Shown here: in pieces, positions 7,277 to 14,682 of the stretch
Position numbering within the stretch: position 1 is the first letter of the stretch
Layout of the letters: each line of letters starts with the position of its first letter
Origin: Limosilactobacillus balticus
Lineage (GTDB): Bacteria; Bacillota; Bacilli; Lactobacillales; Lactobacillaceae
DNA length: 36,263 nucleotides
Reading direction: 5' to 3'
Assembly: GCF_014145615.1 (NCBI RefSeq)
Contig: NZ_JACIVH010000071.1
Coordinates: 1 to 36,263 of the forward strand
Translations under genes and position numbers: made by a program
The notes under the pieces: model-generated
Database searches by the model: none
What the model saw: only the letters and a program-made list of their open reading frames with translations
Told to the model about the DNA's origin: nothing

Positions 7277-8170
7277 ATGATGGCAAAAATTTGGAAGCAA
7301 GAGCCAGCGTGGTTAGAGAAAAAGCGTCAACTAGCAGTTCTACTGCAATCACGTTTCCCAACTTTACCTGCCCAAGAAGAATGGGGAGATTCCTGGCAAA
7401 AGGGGACAACTGGTATAAGCAGGGGTTGGCTTTCCTTACAGGAAGATAGCCTAACTGCGATGCCTCTTGAAGAAGCGGTTAATGAATACTCAACACTACT
7501 ACAAGAAAATTTGATGGAGAAGGCGATCTTTTGGCAGGATAGCCAGTTAGCAGCCATGCACCTTGCAAACATTGATTGTGGGCAGTTTATATACTTGCGT
7601 CCACAAGTTATTCGGGAGCGTCCAATTGTTTTTAGTCCCCGCCTTAACTCTGCTAACTCTCATAATATTATTGTCGTCAGTGCGGGAGCTAACGTAGTAA
7701 TTGAAGAACGGATGGTAAATGATACGTTATTACCATCATATGAAGGGACAGAGATTTTAGTAGGAGCTAATGCGCATGTTACGTACCGGCAAGCAAATTG
7801 CTCAACTAGTAAAAATATCTATCGGACAATTCATGCATACCAAGCCCATGGTTCAACCCTGCAGTTTGAGGTAGCGAGCCAAGTACAAACTAAAGCGACT
7901 GTTGACCTTTATAGCTTTCTAGATGGTCAAAATACTCAGTGGGCGTCGGTAATTGCCTTAGACGGAACACAGCATTTAACTGCAATGGTCGATGGTTTTG
8001 GTAAGGGGACTTCTGCCACTCTTACCCAATATCGGGATCCAGAAACGGTCATTGGAGCACCTTTTAAAGTAAAAGCCGGTGAACCATTGACAATTAGCGA
8101 AGATATCCATCCATTAAAAGAATTGGCTAGTAGTGATAACTGGTTAAAACAAATAATGACTGCTGAATAA
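7277..8170 (+). CDS. SufB/SufD-family protein, short form
   Basis: This 297-aa protein resembles the SufB/SufD Fe-S scaffold family. The N-terminal helix (EPAWLEKKRQLAVLLQSRFP) matches the SufD start, and a beta-helical core follows (HNIIVVSAGANVVIEER, GANAHVTYRQAN, ATVDLYSFLDGQNTQW, GTQHLTAMVDGFGKGTSA). Normal SufD is about 420-430 aa and continues with an HGATVG segment and C-terminal helices. Both are absent here because the protein stops soon after the core. No sufC, sufS or sufU is adjacent. The neighbours NrdD and NrdG both bind metal or clusters, so a role linked to NrdG cluster supply is a reasonable guess only. There are two in-frame ATGs at 7277 and 7280. GAGGAG ends at 7273, so the second start has the better spacing. 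Confidence 0.7.
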   Translation: MMAKIWKQEPAWLEKKRQLAVLLQSRFPTLPAQEEWGDSWQKGTTGISRGWLSLQEDSLTAMPLEEAVNEYSTLLQENLMEKAIFWQDSQLAAMHLANIDCGQFIYLRPQVIRERPIVFSPRLNSANSHNIIVVSAGANVVIEERMVNDTLLPSYEGTEILVGANAHVTYRQANCSTSKNIYRTIHAYQAHGSTLQFEVASQVQTKATVDLYSFLDGQNTQWASVIALDGTQHLTAMVDGFGKGTSATLTQYRDPETVIGAPFKVKAGEPLTISEDIHPLKELASSDNWLKQIMTAE

Positions 8171-8217
8171 GCTTAAAGTTAATTACAGCAATGTTACAAG
8201 AAATCATTAATAACGAA

Positions 8218-8268
8218 AAATAAGTCGTTGAAATTCTTCTTGATAAGAAAAATTCAGCGACTTATTTA
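8218..8268 (+). terminator. Terminator of the nrdDG-SufD-like operon
   Basis: AAATAAGTCG and TGAA on the left pair with TTCA-GCGACTTATTT on the right, around an A/T-rich loop. The following tract is T-rich (TTATTATTATG). The remaining bases to 8376 hold no gene that I can see. Confidence 0.7.
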
Positions 8269-8376
8269 TTATTATGTTACAAATTTTGGCTAATTCTGGT
8301 GAAAAGTTAGCTAGACCTAAGTTGCCATCAGGACGTGGCCGAGGTTAATTTACTTGACAAACTATTAAAATTTTTA

Positions 8377-8449
8377 TTACAAAGTATTACGAAAATCAAC
8401 GGAATTGATATTTCGGAGTAATCCGCATGTAATTTTAAGGGAGTATAGT
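8377..8449 (+). promoter_or_regulatory. WalR-like box and promoter of the first Apf gene
   Basis: AGTAAT-CCGCA-TGTAAT (8417-8433) fits the WalR (YycF) pattern TGTWAH-N5-TGTWAH with one change in the first base. It is followed after exactly 10 nt by the -10 element TATAGT (8444-8449). No good -35 hexamer is placed for this -10, so the box covers the -35 zone, as expected for activation. A direct repeat of TTAC (8377 and 8387) and TTGATA (8405-8410) lie upstream. The same four elements occur at the same distances before the paralogue (11415-11487). A short hairpin (TGTTGAG/CTCAACA, 8456-8480) lies at the start of the predicted mRNA. Confidence 0.65.
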
Positions 8450-8553
8450 AATAGGTGTTGAGAGATATGAGGACTCAACAACATAAACTAAATTAAACTA
8501 ATAAATAACTAACTAATAAAAAGAATTTTATGAAAAGGATGGGATTTTTCTTT

Positions 8554-9363
8554 ATGAAGTTAACTAAAAACATCGCGAAAATCACTGCTGCCGTTGCAGG
8601 TGCTGTTGCCTTGGGAACATTCGCTACTGCAACTACTGCTAATGCTGATTCTGTTTACACGGTGCAAAGTGGTGATACCTTATCAAGTATTTCCTATAAG
8701 TTGGGTCATGACTTAACTTATGTTGACTCTTTAGCTTCAACTAATCAAATTGCCAATAAGAACTTAATTTATGTTGGTCAAAAGTTAGTAATTAAAGATG
8801 ACGGTGAAGTAACCCAAGCAACTGCTCAGCAAGCTGCTACTTTGCCTGAAGCATCTCAAGCTCCTGCATCAGCTAGTGTTGAAAGTCAACAACCTAGCCA
8901 AACTCCAGTAGTTGCTAGCCAGGCACCGGTAGCAACAAGTCAAGTACAATCATCAGCTGCACCAGTTTCTGCACCTGCTCAATCACAGGCTCCAGTACAA
9001 TCTCAAGCACCTGTGCAACAACAAGCGCCAGTACAATCAGTAGCACCACAACAATCAACTGCTTCTGCTACTCAACAAAGCTACAGTGCACCAGTACAAA
9101 CTCAAGCTACTAGCTCAAACTACAGCTCAAGTGTAAGTGGTAATGATGCTGCGGCTAAGGCTTGGATTGCTGCCCGTGAATCTGGTGGTAGTTACAGTGC
9201 TCGTAACGGCCAATATGTTGGTAAGTACCAATTGTCAGCATCATACTTAAATGGTGACTATTCAGAAGCTAACCAAGAACGTGTAGCTGATCAATACGTA
9301 GCTAACCGTTATGGTTCTTGGAGTGCCGCTCAATCATTCTGGCAATCACATGGTTGGTACTAA
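8554..9363 (+). CDS. Apf-type secreted LysM protein with transglycosylase-like C-terminal domain (copy 1)
   Basis: The ATG at 8554 is chosen over the in-frame ATG at 8530 because the ribosome binding site AAAAGGATGG (8533-8542) overlaps the earlier codon, and because the paralogue begins at the equivalent MKL. The 269-aa product has a signal peptide ending in TANA before DSVYTV, then one LysM domain (YTVQSGDTLSSISYKLGHDL...LVIKDDGE, about residues 35-85) that binds peptidoglycan. A long Q/A/P/S-rich linker of about 100 residues follows. The C-terminal domain of about 75 residues contains WIAARESGG with a lysozyme-like Glu and ends SFWQSHGWY. This layout is that of lactobacillus aggregation-promoting factors. 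It should act at the cell wall and remain bound there. The gene has its own promoter and a terminator at 9388. Confidence 0.85.
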   Translation: MKLTKNIAKITAAVAGAVALGTFATATTANADSVYTVQSGDTLSSISYKLGHDLTYVDSLASTNQIANKNLIYVGQKLVIKDDGEVTQATAQQAATLPEASQAPASASVESQQPSQTPVVASQAPVATSQVQSSAAPVSAPAQSQAPVQSQAPVQQQAPVQSVAPQQSTASATQQSYSAPVQTQATSSNYSSSVSGNDAAAKAWIAARESGGSYSARNGQYVGKYQLSASYLNGDYSEANQERVADQYVANRYGSWSAAQSFWQSHGWY

Positions 9364-9387
9364 AATTTAATAATTAATTGTTAAAGT

Positions 9388-9427
9388 AGGAAATTGTCTC
9401 AATAAAGGGATGATTTCCTCTTTTTTA
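9388..9427 (+). terminator. Terminator after Apf copy 1
   Basis: AGGAAAT (9388-9394) pairs with ATTTCCT (9413-9419). Extra pairs TC/GA and C/G lie inside the arm, and the stem is followed by C and six T residues. Confidence 0.75.
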
Positions 9428-9479
9428 GTAAAATGAAAAAAAGTTAATATTATTTTCATCCTAATCTTAAAAAATATAT

Positions 9480-9485
9480 TATAAT
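9480..9485 (+). promoter_or_regulatory. -10 element of the PEPCK-like gene
   Basis: A perfect TATAAT lies 33 nt before the chosen start. The -35 region is poor, with only CATCCT at 17 nt spacing, so an activator or an A-rich UP-like tract (9460-9478) may compensate. Confidence 0.45.
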
Positions 9486-9517
9486 AGAGTTATTCAAGTG
9501 ATGAAAGGATGAGATCC

Positions 9518-11218
9518 ATGTCAAAAGAGAGTCAGATTATTGATACAAAATCATTATATGTAAATCCTGACCGCGGTGTTGCAACGTTAAACTATAGTCA
9601 AAATTACTTTACTGATATTCCATCATTAATTAATAGTGATGAAGTAAAGGGAATTGTTCGTCTGTATTTAGCTTCACGTAACCCTGATAATGATGATGAT
9701 GCTTTTGATAATGCCACTGTTAACAAGTTTGTTGATATCTTAAAGAAAGTTCTTTTTGATGATGATAGTGCATTTGATGAATATGACCCTAAAGATATTC
9801 TTGAGAGTGTTGAAGAATTATACTCATACTATCGTTCACTATTACGGGTATCAGTAATTAATCTTAGTGATAATAAGATTATCGGTAACGAATTTCGGAC
9901 TATTGATACTCAATTTAATGACTTGGTACGAAAGGCATATCGGATTCTCGAGGAAAAGCTTCAAGGTTTTGAAAACCGGACATACCGGCAAGTTAATGCG
10001 GCAACTAACGCAACCATTTTAGTTCAACAACAAGATTGGAAGATTCCAGCTGGCTATGAAGAACTAAAAGATATCGATTTTATTAATACAGTGATGCTTC
10101 GTCCACCAATGATGATGCACACTAAGAGTAACAAACGGGAAGGCGTCTTTTCTGAAGTAAAAGATAATCCAATCGAACGTTTCCGTGGCGAACGTGGTAA
10201 GTGGTATTGTTACCCAGCCAAGATTGGTGAAAGTTTAGCCTTCATTTACTTCAATGTTGATTACTTGGTAAACGGAATCGCGCTTTCAAACTTATTTGAA
10301 ATTGCATCACCTGATGAGATTAAGGGGCAAAAACCTGATATGATTCTTCTTTTCGGTCTAAAAGAAACAGAAGGCATGGTTTCTCATTACTATCGTGACG
10401 AAAAGAATGATTTATGGGTTGGCGAAGTTCCTTACACAGATAAGACTACTTATTTTGGTTACATGAAGAAGATGTGCTTAACTCTTCATAACCTTCATCA
10501 AATTTACAATGGTCGCTTGCCAATTCACGGCTCTATGTTGAAGATTAAATTTACTAATGGTAAAGAAAAGAATGTTGTCTTCTTCGGTGACTCAGGTGCC
10601 GGGAAGTCAGAATCAATTGAAGCCTTGCAAGAATTAGCTGATGACAAGATTGTCAGCATGGAAACAATTTTTGACGACATGGGAAGCTTTACCCTTACTG
10701 ATGGTGAACCAGGGGTATATGCTCAAGGAACAGAAACTGGTGCTTTTGTTCGCCTGGATGATTTGAGTAGTGCTGTGGCCTTTAATAACATGGACCGGGG
10801 TGTTTACCTTAATCCTGAACAAAAGAATGCTCGGGTTATTATTCCGGCTGATACTTACGAAAATGTAATTAAACATCATCATATTGATATGTGGCTATAT
10901 GCTAACAATTACAGCGATGAAGTTGGTATCCATCGTTTTGATACAAAGGAAGAAGCTGAAGAAGTCTTCATTGCTGGACAACGGAAGGCCCTTGGAACAA
11001 CTGATGAAGTTGGAATGAGTAAGACATTCTTTGCTAACCCATTTGGTCCAGTTCAAGAACCAGAATTGACTAAGCCAATTATTGATAAGGTCTTTACAAA
11101 GCTATTTGCTCAAGATGTATACGTCGGTGAAATCTTTACTCACCTTGGTAACGATAAATCAAAGGATGCTTTGAAAGAATCAGCTCAAGAATTGCTTGAT
11201 GTTTTGATGAATAATTAA
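9518..11218 (+). CDS. Phosphoenolpyruvate carboxykinase-like P-loop protein (PEPCK/HPr-kinase fold)
   Basis: This 566-aa protein has a Walker A loop GDSGAGKSE at about residues 357-365, preceded by NVVFFG, and a downstream IFDDMGSF that could hold the metal-binding Asp. A C-terminal region (ARVIIPADTYENV, AGQRKALGTTDEVGMSKTFFANPFGP) follows. Lactobacillus proteins of this type are, as far as I recall, annotated as PEP carboxykinase. However, the P-loop wording is closer to HPr kinase (GDSGxGKSE) than to ATP-PEPCK (GxSGTGKTT), and it lies about 100 residues later than in PEPCK. Both families share one fold, so the reaction is not settled. The start at 9518 (MSKESQ) is preferred: AAAGG at 9504-9508 gives 9-nt spacing, whereas the ATG at 9509 abuts it. 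The gene stands alone between two Apf genes. Confidence 0.6.
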   Translation: MSKESQIIDTKSLYVNPDRGVATLNYSQNYFTDIPSLINSDEVKGIVRLYLASRNPDNDDDAFDNATVNKFVDILKKVLFDDDSAFDEYDPKDILESVEELYSYYRSLLRVSVINLSDNKIIGNEFRTIDTQFNDLVRKAYRILEEKLQGFENRTYRQVNAATNATILVQQQDWKIPAGYEELKDIDFINTVMLRPPMMMHTKSNKREGVFSEVKDNPIERFRGERGKWYCYPAKIGESLAFIYFNVDYLVNGIALSNLFEIASPDEIKGQKPDMILLFGLKETEGMVSHYYRDEKNDLWVGEVPYTDKTTYFGYMKKMCLTLHNLHQIYNGRLPIHGSMLKIKFTNGKEKNVVFFGDSGAGKSESIEALQELADDKIVSMETIFDDMGSFTLTDGEPGVYAQGTETGAFVRLDDLSSAVAFNNMDRGVYLNPEQKNARVIIPADTYENVIKHHHIDMWLYANNYSDEVGIHRFDTKEEAEEVFIAGQRKALGTTDEVGMSKTFFANPFGPVQEPELTKPIIDKVFTKLFAQDVYVGEIFTHLGNDKSKDALKESAQELLDVLMNN

Positions 11219-11242
11219 GATTACGATTAAGACAATTTTGTC

Positions 11243-11281
11243 ATCGCCCTGTAACAAACAGTCTGTTACAGGGCGATTTTT
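11243..11281 (+). terminator. Strong terminator after the PEPCK-like gene
   Basis: ATCGCCCTGTAACA (11243-11256) pairs perfectly with TGTTACAGGGCGAT (11264-11277). The loop is 7 nt and is followed by TTTTTG. Confidence 0.95.
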
Positions 11282-11414
11282 GTGTCGACAAGAAAAAATA
11301 AGCAGTTTTTTTGAATAATGTTTACATGAAATAATTCTAGTTATACTTTTACAAGTTACTAAAAAGTGATTAAATCAACGTTTGAGCGACTATAAAAAAA
11401 TTAGCGAACATTTG

Positions 11415-11487
11415 TTACAAAAAATTACAGAAATAACGAAATTTGATAAGTCTTAGTAACCCGCTTGTAACCCTAATCCTGTATAGT
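11415..11487 (+). promoter_or_regulatory. WalR-like box and promoter of the second Apf gene
   Basis: AGTAAC-CCGCT-TGTAAC (11455-11471) stands 10 nt before TATAGT (11482-11487). TTGATA is at 11443-11448 and TTAC repeats start at 11415 and 11425. Every element has the same spacing as at 8377-8449, while the sequence between them differs. This argues that the elements are functional. Confidence 0.65.
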
Positions 11488-11546
11488 AGTTATCGTTGAA
11501 ATGAGTTATTTGATTAATTAAGAGAAAAGGATGGATTGAATTTATA

Positions 11547-12260
11547 ATGAAGTTATCTAAGAAAGTAGCCAAGATTACAGCAGCGATTACTGGTGCAGTT
11601 GCATTAGGAACAGTAGCTACTGCAACGACTGCAAACGCCGACAGTATTTACACGGTGCAAGCAGGTGACACCCTTTCTGGGATTTCTTACAAATTAGGTC
11701 ACGATCTAACTTTTGTAGATACATTAGCAAACAATAATAATATTGCTGATAAGAACTTGATTTACGTTGGTCAACAATTAGTAATCAAGGATGATGGTGA
11801 AGTTGCACCAGCTACTCAACAAGAAGTTGCTACTTTACCAGCCGCAAATGTTGCACCACAAGCAGATACACAAACACAAGCTACACCTGCTGAAAATCAA
11901 GCACAGCAAAACGAACAAGTACAATCAAACCAAGAAGCACCAGTTGCTCAACAACAAGTACAAACTCCACAAACACAAAATGGACAACAACAATCTAGTA
12001 CCCAAGCATCAACTAGCTATAACTCAAATGTAGCTGGAAATGATGCTGCTGCCAAGGCTTGGATCGCAGCTCGCGAATCAGGTGGTAGCTACAGTGCACG
12101 AAATGGTCAATACATTGGTAAGTACCAATTATCAGCATCATACTTAAATGGTGACTACTCAGAAGCTAACCAAGAACGAGTAGCTGATCAATACGTAGCT
12201 AGCCGTTACGGTTCCTGGAGCGCTGCTCAATCATTCTGGCAATCACACGGTTGGTACTAA
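11547..12260 (+). CDS. Apf-type secreted LysM protein with transglycosylase-like C-terminal domain (copy 2)
   Basis: This 237-aa paralogue of the 8554 gene has a signal peptide (MKLSKKVAKITAAITGAVAL to TANA), one LysM domain (YTVQAGDTLSGISYKLGHDL...LVIKDDGE) and a shorter linker rich in Q, A, T and N. Its C-terminal domain differs from copy 1 at only about three of 70 residues (for example QYI/QYV and ASR/ANR). At the DNA level the shared domain has many synonymous differences, so the duplication is old and the protein has been held by selection. The ribosome binding site AAAAGGATGG lies 12 nt before the ATG. It is expected at the cell wall, as a peptidoglycan-bound putative lytic transglycosylase or aggregation factor. 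It is followed by a strong terminator. Confidence 0.85.
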   Translation: MKLSKKVAKITAAITGAVALGTVATATTANADSIYTVQAGDTLSGISYKLGHDLTFVDTLANNNNIADKNLIYVGQQLVIKDDGEVAPATQQEVATLPAANVAPQADTQTQATPAENQAQQNEQVQSNQEAPVAQQQVQTPQTQNGQQQSSTQASTSYNSNVAGNDAAAKAWIAARESGGSYSARNGQYIGKYQLSASYLNGDYSEANQERVADQYVASRYGSWSAAQSFWQSHGWY

Positions 12261-12307
12261 AATAAGATTTTATAAAATAGATAATCAACAAATTTCAAAC
12301 ATACGAT

Positions 12308-12346
12308 AAAAGAGGTTGGAAAAATTTTAGTTTTCCAACCTCTTTT
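12308..12346. terminator. Bidirectional terminator between Apf copy 2 and the ExoIII-like gene
   Basis: A 16-bp perfect stem (12308-12323 with 12331-12346, GAGGTTGG/CCAACCTC core) has a 7-nt loop and is flanked by A and T tracts on both sides. Confidence 0.95.
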
Positions 12347-12390
12347 CGTTTAACATTATAAAATTTGAACCTTCTAAGCTAGGTTCTTTC

Positions 12391-13146
12391 TTATATTTCA
12401 ACATTAGCAACAAGTTCAATTGGGCAGTGACTTGAACCTTTAACATCTGAAAGAATCTTGGCTTCTTCAATTCGTTCTTTCCATACATCAGAAACTAAGA
12501 AGTAGTCAAGACGCCAACCTACATTTCGTTCCCGTGCGTCATAACGATAACTCCACCAGGTATATGCACCATGTAAATTAGGGTGGAGATAACGGAAAGT
12601 ATCCGTCAAGCCAGCATTGAGTAATTTACCAAAATCAGCTCGTTCTTGTTTTGTAAAGCCGGCTTTATGGTGATCTTCTGTTGGCTCTGCTAAGTCAATT
12701 GGCTGATAGGCAACACTAATATCACCGCCGATAATTACTGGCTTACTATTTTGCAAGTTAGTAACATAATCAAGGAAAGCGCGATCCCAGTCCAGCCGAT
12801 AATCAAGGTGTTGCAACTTTTCGCCTGAAACTGGGACATACACGTCAATTAAATAGAAGTTTGGGTATTCAAGCAACCGTCCTTCTTTATCAAAAATTGA
12901 ATTATTCATTCCGTATATAACGTTTTCTGGTTTATATTTAGTAAAAATGGCGGTACCAGAATAGCCCTTCTTTTCTGCGTAGTTCCAATATTGGTAATAA
13001 TTAGGAATTTGAATCGGTTCCTCACCTTTATCCAGTCTTGTACGTTGTAGACAGAAGAAGTCAGCATCTTGGCGCTTAAAATCTTCGACAAATCCATGAT
13101 TAATGGCTGACTTCAAGCCATTGACACTCCAAGAAATAAATTTCAT
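12391..13146 (-). CDS. Exonuclease III / AP-endonuclease family protein with altered active site
   Basis: At 251 aa this is full length for ExoA/XthA, and similarity runs throughout: ISWSVNGLKS, WNYAEKKGYSGTAIF, AGFTKQERADF, YTWWSYRYDAR, NVGWRLDYFLVS. Active-site residues of E. coli ExoIII that are kept are Asn7 (here N9), Tyr109 (Y103), Asp151 (D142), Asp229 (D214) and His259 (H240). Three are changed: the metal ligand Glu34 is Arg (R35, in CLQRTR instead of LQETK), Asn153 is Ser (S144, in GDISVAY instead of GDxNVAH) and Asp258 is Ser (S239, in GSSHCP instead of GSDHCP). It should bind DNA or abasic sites but may be inactive or altered in catalysis. An intact reading frame with AAGGA before the ATG argues against a pseudogene. 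A normal ExoA probably exists elsewhere in the genome. Confidence 0.85.
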   Translation of the reverse strand: MKFISWSVNGLKSAINHGFVEDFKRQDADFFCLQRTRLDKGEEPIQIPNYYQYWNYAEKKGYSGTAIFTKYKPENVIYGMNNSIFDKEGRLLEYPNFYLIDVYVPVSGEKLQHLDYRLDWDRAFLDYVTNLQNSKPVIIGGDISVAYQPIDLAEPTEDHHKAGFTKQERADFGKLLNAGLTDTFRYLHPNLHGAYTWWSYRYDARERNVGWRLDYFLVSDVWKERIEEAKILSDVKGSSHCPIELVANVEI

Positions 13147-13339
13147 GTTAATCCTTCTTTCAATTTAACCAAACCATGTCTCTGTAATAATTGTACAAGG
13201 AATTTATTTTTTCCTTAAGCAATAAGGCTCTTTTGTGATTTTTGATACAAAAACTGTTATAGATATTAAATAAAAATATTCATATTGTATATATAAAAAT
13301 ATCAACTTTAAGAATAAAAGATGCAATATATTAAGGGGA

Positions 13340-13371
13340 TTGCCTACTTATATCGAAAACGTTTATATAAT
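13340..13371 (+). promoter_or_regulatory. preTA upstream region: -10 element and cre-like site
   Basis: CGAAAACGTTTATA (13354-13367) resembles a CcpA cre site, with the central AACGTT intact and mismatches at the ends. It overlaps TATAAT (13366-13371). TTGCCT at 13340 is 20 nt from this -10, too far for a standard -35. The rest of the 13147-13440 gap is very A/T-rich and shows no gene. Confidence 0.35.
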
Positions 13372-13440
13372 ATTATTTATATATAAAGTTACGTTTATCA
13401 CAAAATTGTCAAAGAGTCATAACTTAGAGGAGGGTGTCTA

Positions 13441-14682
13441 ATGACTTCAAAGTATGAAACAGAGTCGAAGGGTTACACAATGACAACCGTAATGCAGGAA
13501 GCTGCACGATGTTTATTATGTCATGATGCACCATGTTCACAAGCCTGTCCAGCACATACAAATCCAGCAAAATTCATTCGAAGCGTTCTTTTTCGTAATG
13601 TCAAAGGGGCAGCTGAAACGATTCGGGAAAATAATGCGCTAGGGTCAATTTGTGCGCGTGTTTGTCCAACTGAACGCTACTGTGAGAAAGCATGTACTCG
13701 GGCTAAGATCGACGGACCAATTGATATCAGTGGGATTCAACGGTATGTCACTGATATGGAACGAAAGATGAATATGAAGATCCTAAAAGCCGGAAAGCCA
13801 AATGGGATGAGCATTGCCATTATTGGTAGTGGCCCATCAGGTTTACAGGCAGCGACGACTCTTCGCGAAAAGGGCTATGCAGTTGATATCTATGAAAAAG
13901 CTGCTAAGGCTGGGGGTTACTTAACCTATGGCATTCCTGAGTATCGTCTGCCGGAAGAAATTGTAGATTATGAAGTTCAACGAATTGTCGACCTTGGTGC
14001 TCATATTATCTATAACACAACTGTCGGTAAAGATATTTCAATGGATGATCTTAAAGCTCGTTATAATGCGGTAATCGTTGCGATTGGAACAAGTGAAGCC
14101 AAGATGCTTCCAATGTTTGAGCATAATATCTGTACCGAATCGGCAATCTCATTCTTAGCGCGGGCAAAAGAAAGTAAAGGTAATTTAAAAGATCTTCCGC
14201 AAAATGTTCTTGTTATTGGTGGTGGGGATGTTGCAATGGATGTTGTAACAACCTTAAAGAAGCTTAATGTTCCTTATGTCACCGATGTTGTTTATGAACA
14301 ATTTGATGAATTTAAAGCGTCTAAAAAAGAACTTGCCGGTGCTCAAAAAGCTGGTGTAACAATTGTTGATGGTTATGTTCCAAAAGAAGTTCATCAGAAT
14401 CGTGCTACCTTTACTCACCGGAAGATTAAGAGCGAATTAACTATTACTGCTGATAAGATCATTTTAGCAGTTGGTCAAAAAGCTAATGCAGAAGGACTAG
14501 ACATTGACTTACAGCATAATGAAATTCCATTCCGTGAACCACGATTCCGGACAAAAGATCCCAAAGTTTTTGCAACGGGTGATATTGTTGCCGGAGATAA
14601 AACCGTTGTGGTAGCAGTACAGAAAGGAAAAGAAGTAGCAGAAGAAATAGACCGGTTGTTAGGAGGACAAGAAAATGATTAA
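13441..14682 (+). CDS. preT: NAD(P)-dependent dihydropyrimidine dehydrogenase subunit PreT
   Basis: This 413-aa flavoprotein has the glutamate-synthase beta-subunit-like layout of PreT. An N-terminal helical domain has cysteine clusters for two 4Fe-4S centres ([14 protein letters not shown], and CARVCP followed by CEKAC). The first dinucleotide-binding loop is [13 protein letters not shown] for FAD (about residue 120), with [14 protein letters not shown] after it. A second loop [10 protein letters not shown] (about residue 260) is for NAD(P)H, and FATGDIVAG near the C-terminus contacts FAD. PreT passes electrons from NADH to PreA, which reduces uracil or thymine to the dihydro forms. GGAGG lies before the ATG. 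The gene overlaps preA by 8 nt, indicating translational coupling. Confidence 0.92.
   Translation: MTSKYETESKGYTMTTVMQEAARCLLCHDAPCSQACPAHTNPAKFIRSVLFRNVKGAAETIRENNALGSICARVCPTERYCEKACTRAKIDGPIDISGIQRYVTDMERKMNMKILKAGKPNGMSIAIIGSGPSGLQAATTLREKGYAVDIYEKAAKAGGYLTYGIPEYRLPEEIVDYEVQRIVDLGAHIIYNTTVGKDISMDDLKARYNAVIVAIGTSEAKMLPMFEHNICTESAISFLARAKESKGNLKDLPQNVLVIGGGDVAMDVVTTLKKLNVPYVTDVVYEQFDEFKASKKELAGAQKAGVTIVDGYVPKEVHQNRATFTHRKIKSELTITADKIILAVGQKANAEGLDIDLQHNEIPFREPRFRTKDPKVFATGDIVAGDKTVVVAVQKGKEVAEEIDRLLGGQEND

Noticed and set aside
8377-11487. CRISPR-like or tandem repeat structure from repeated TTAC/GTAA words
   Set aside because: The words belong to two promoter regions 3 kb apart with gene-specific spacing; there is no array.
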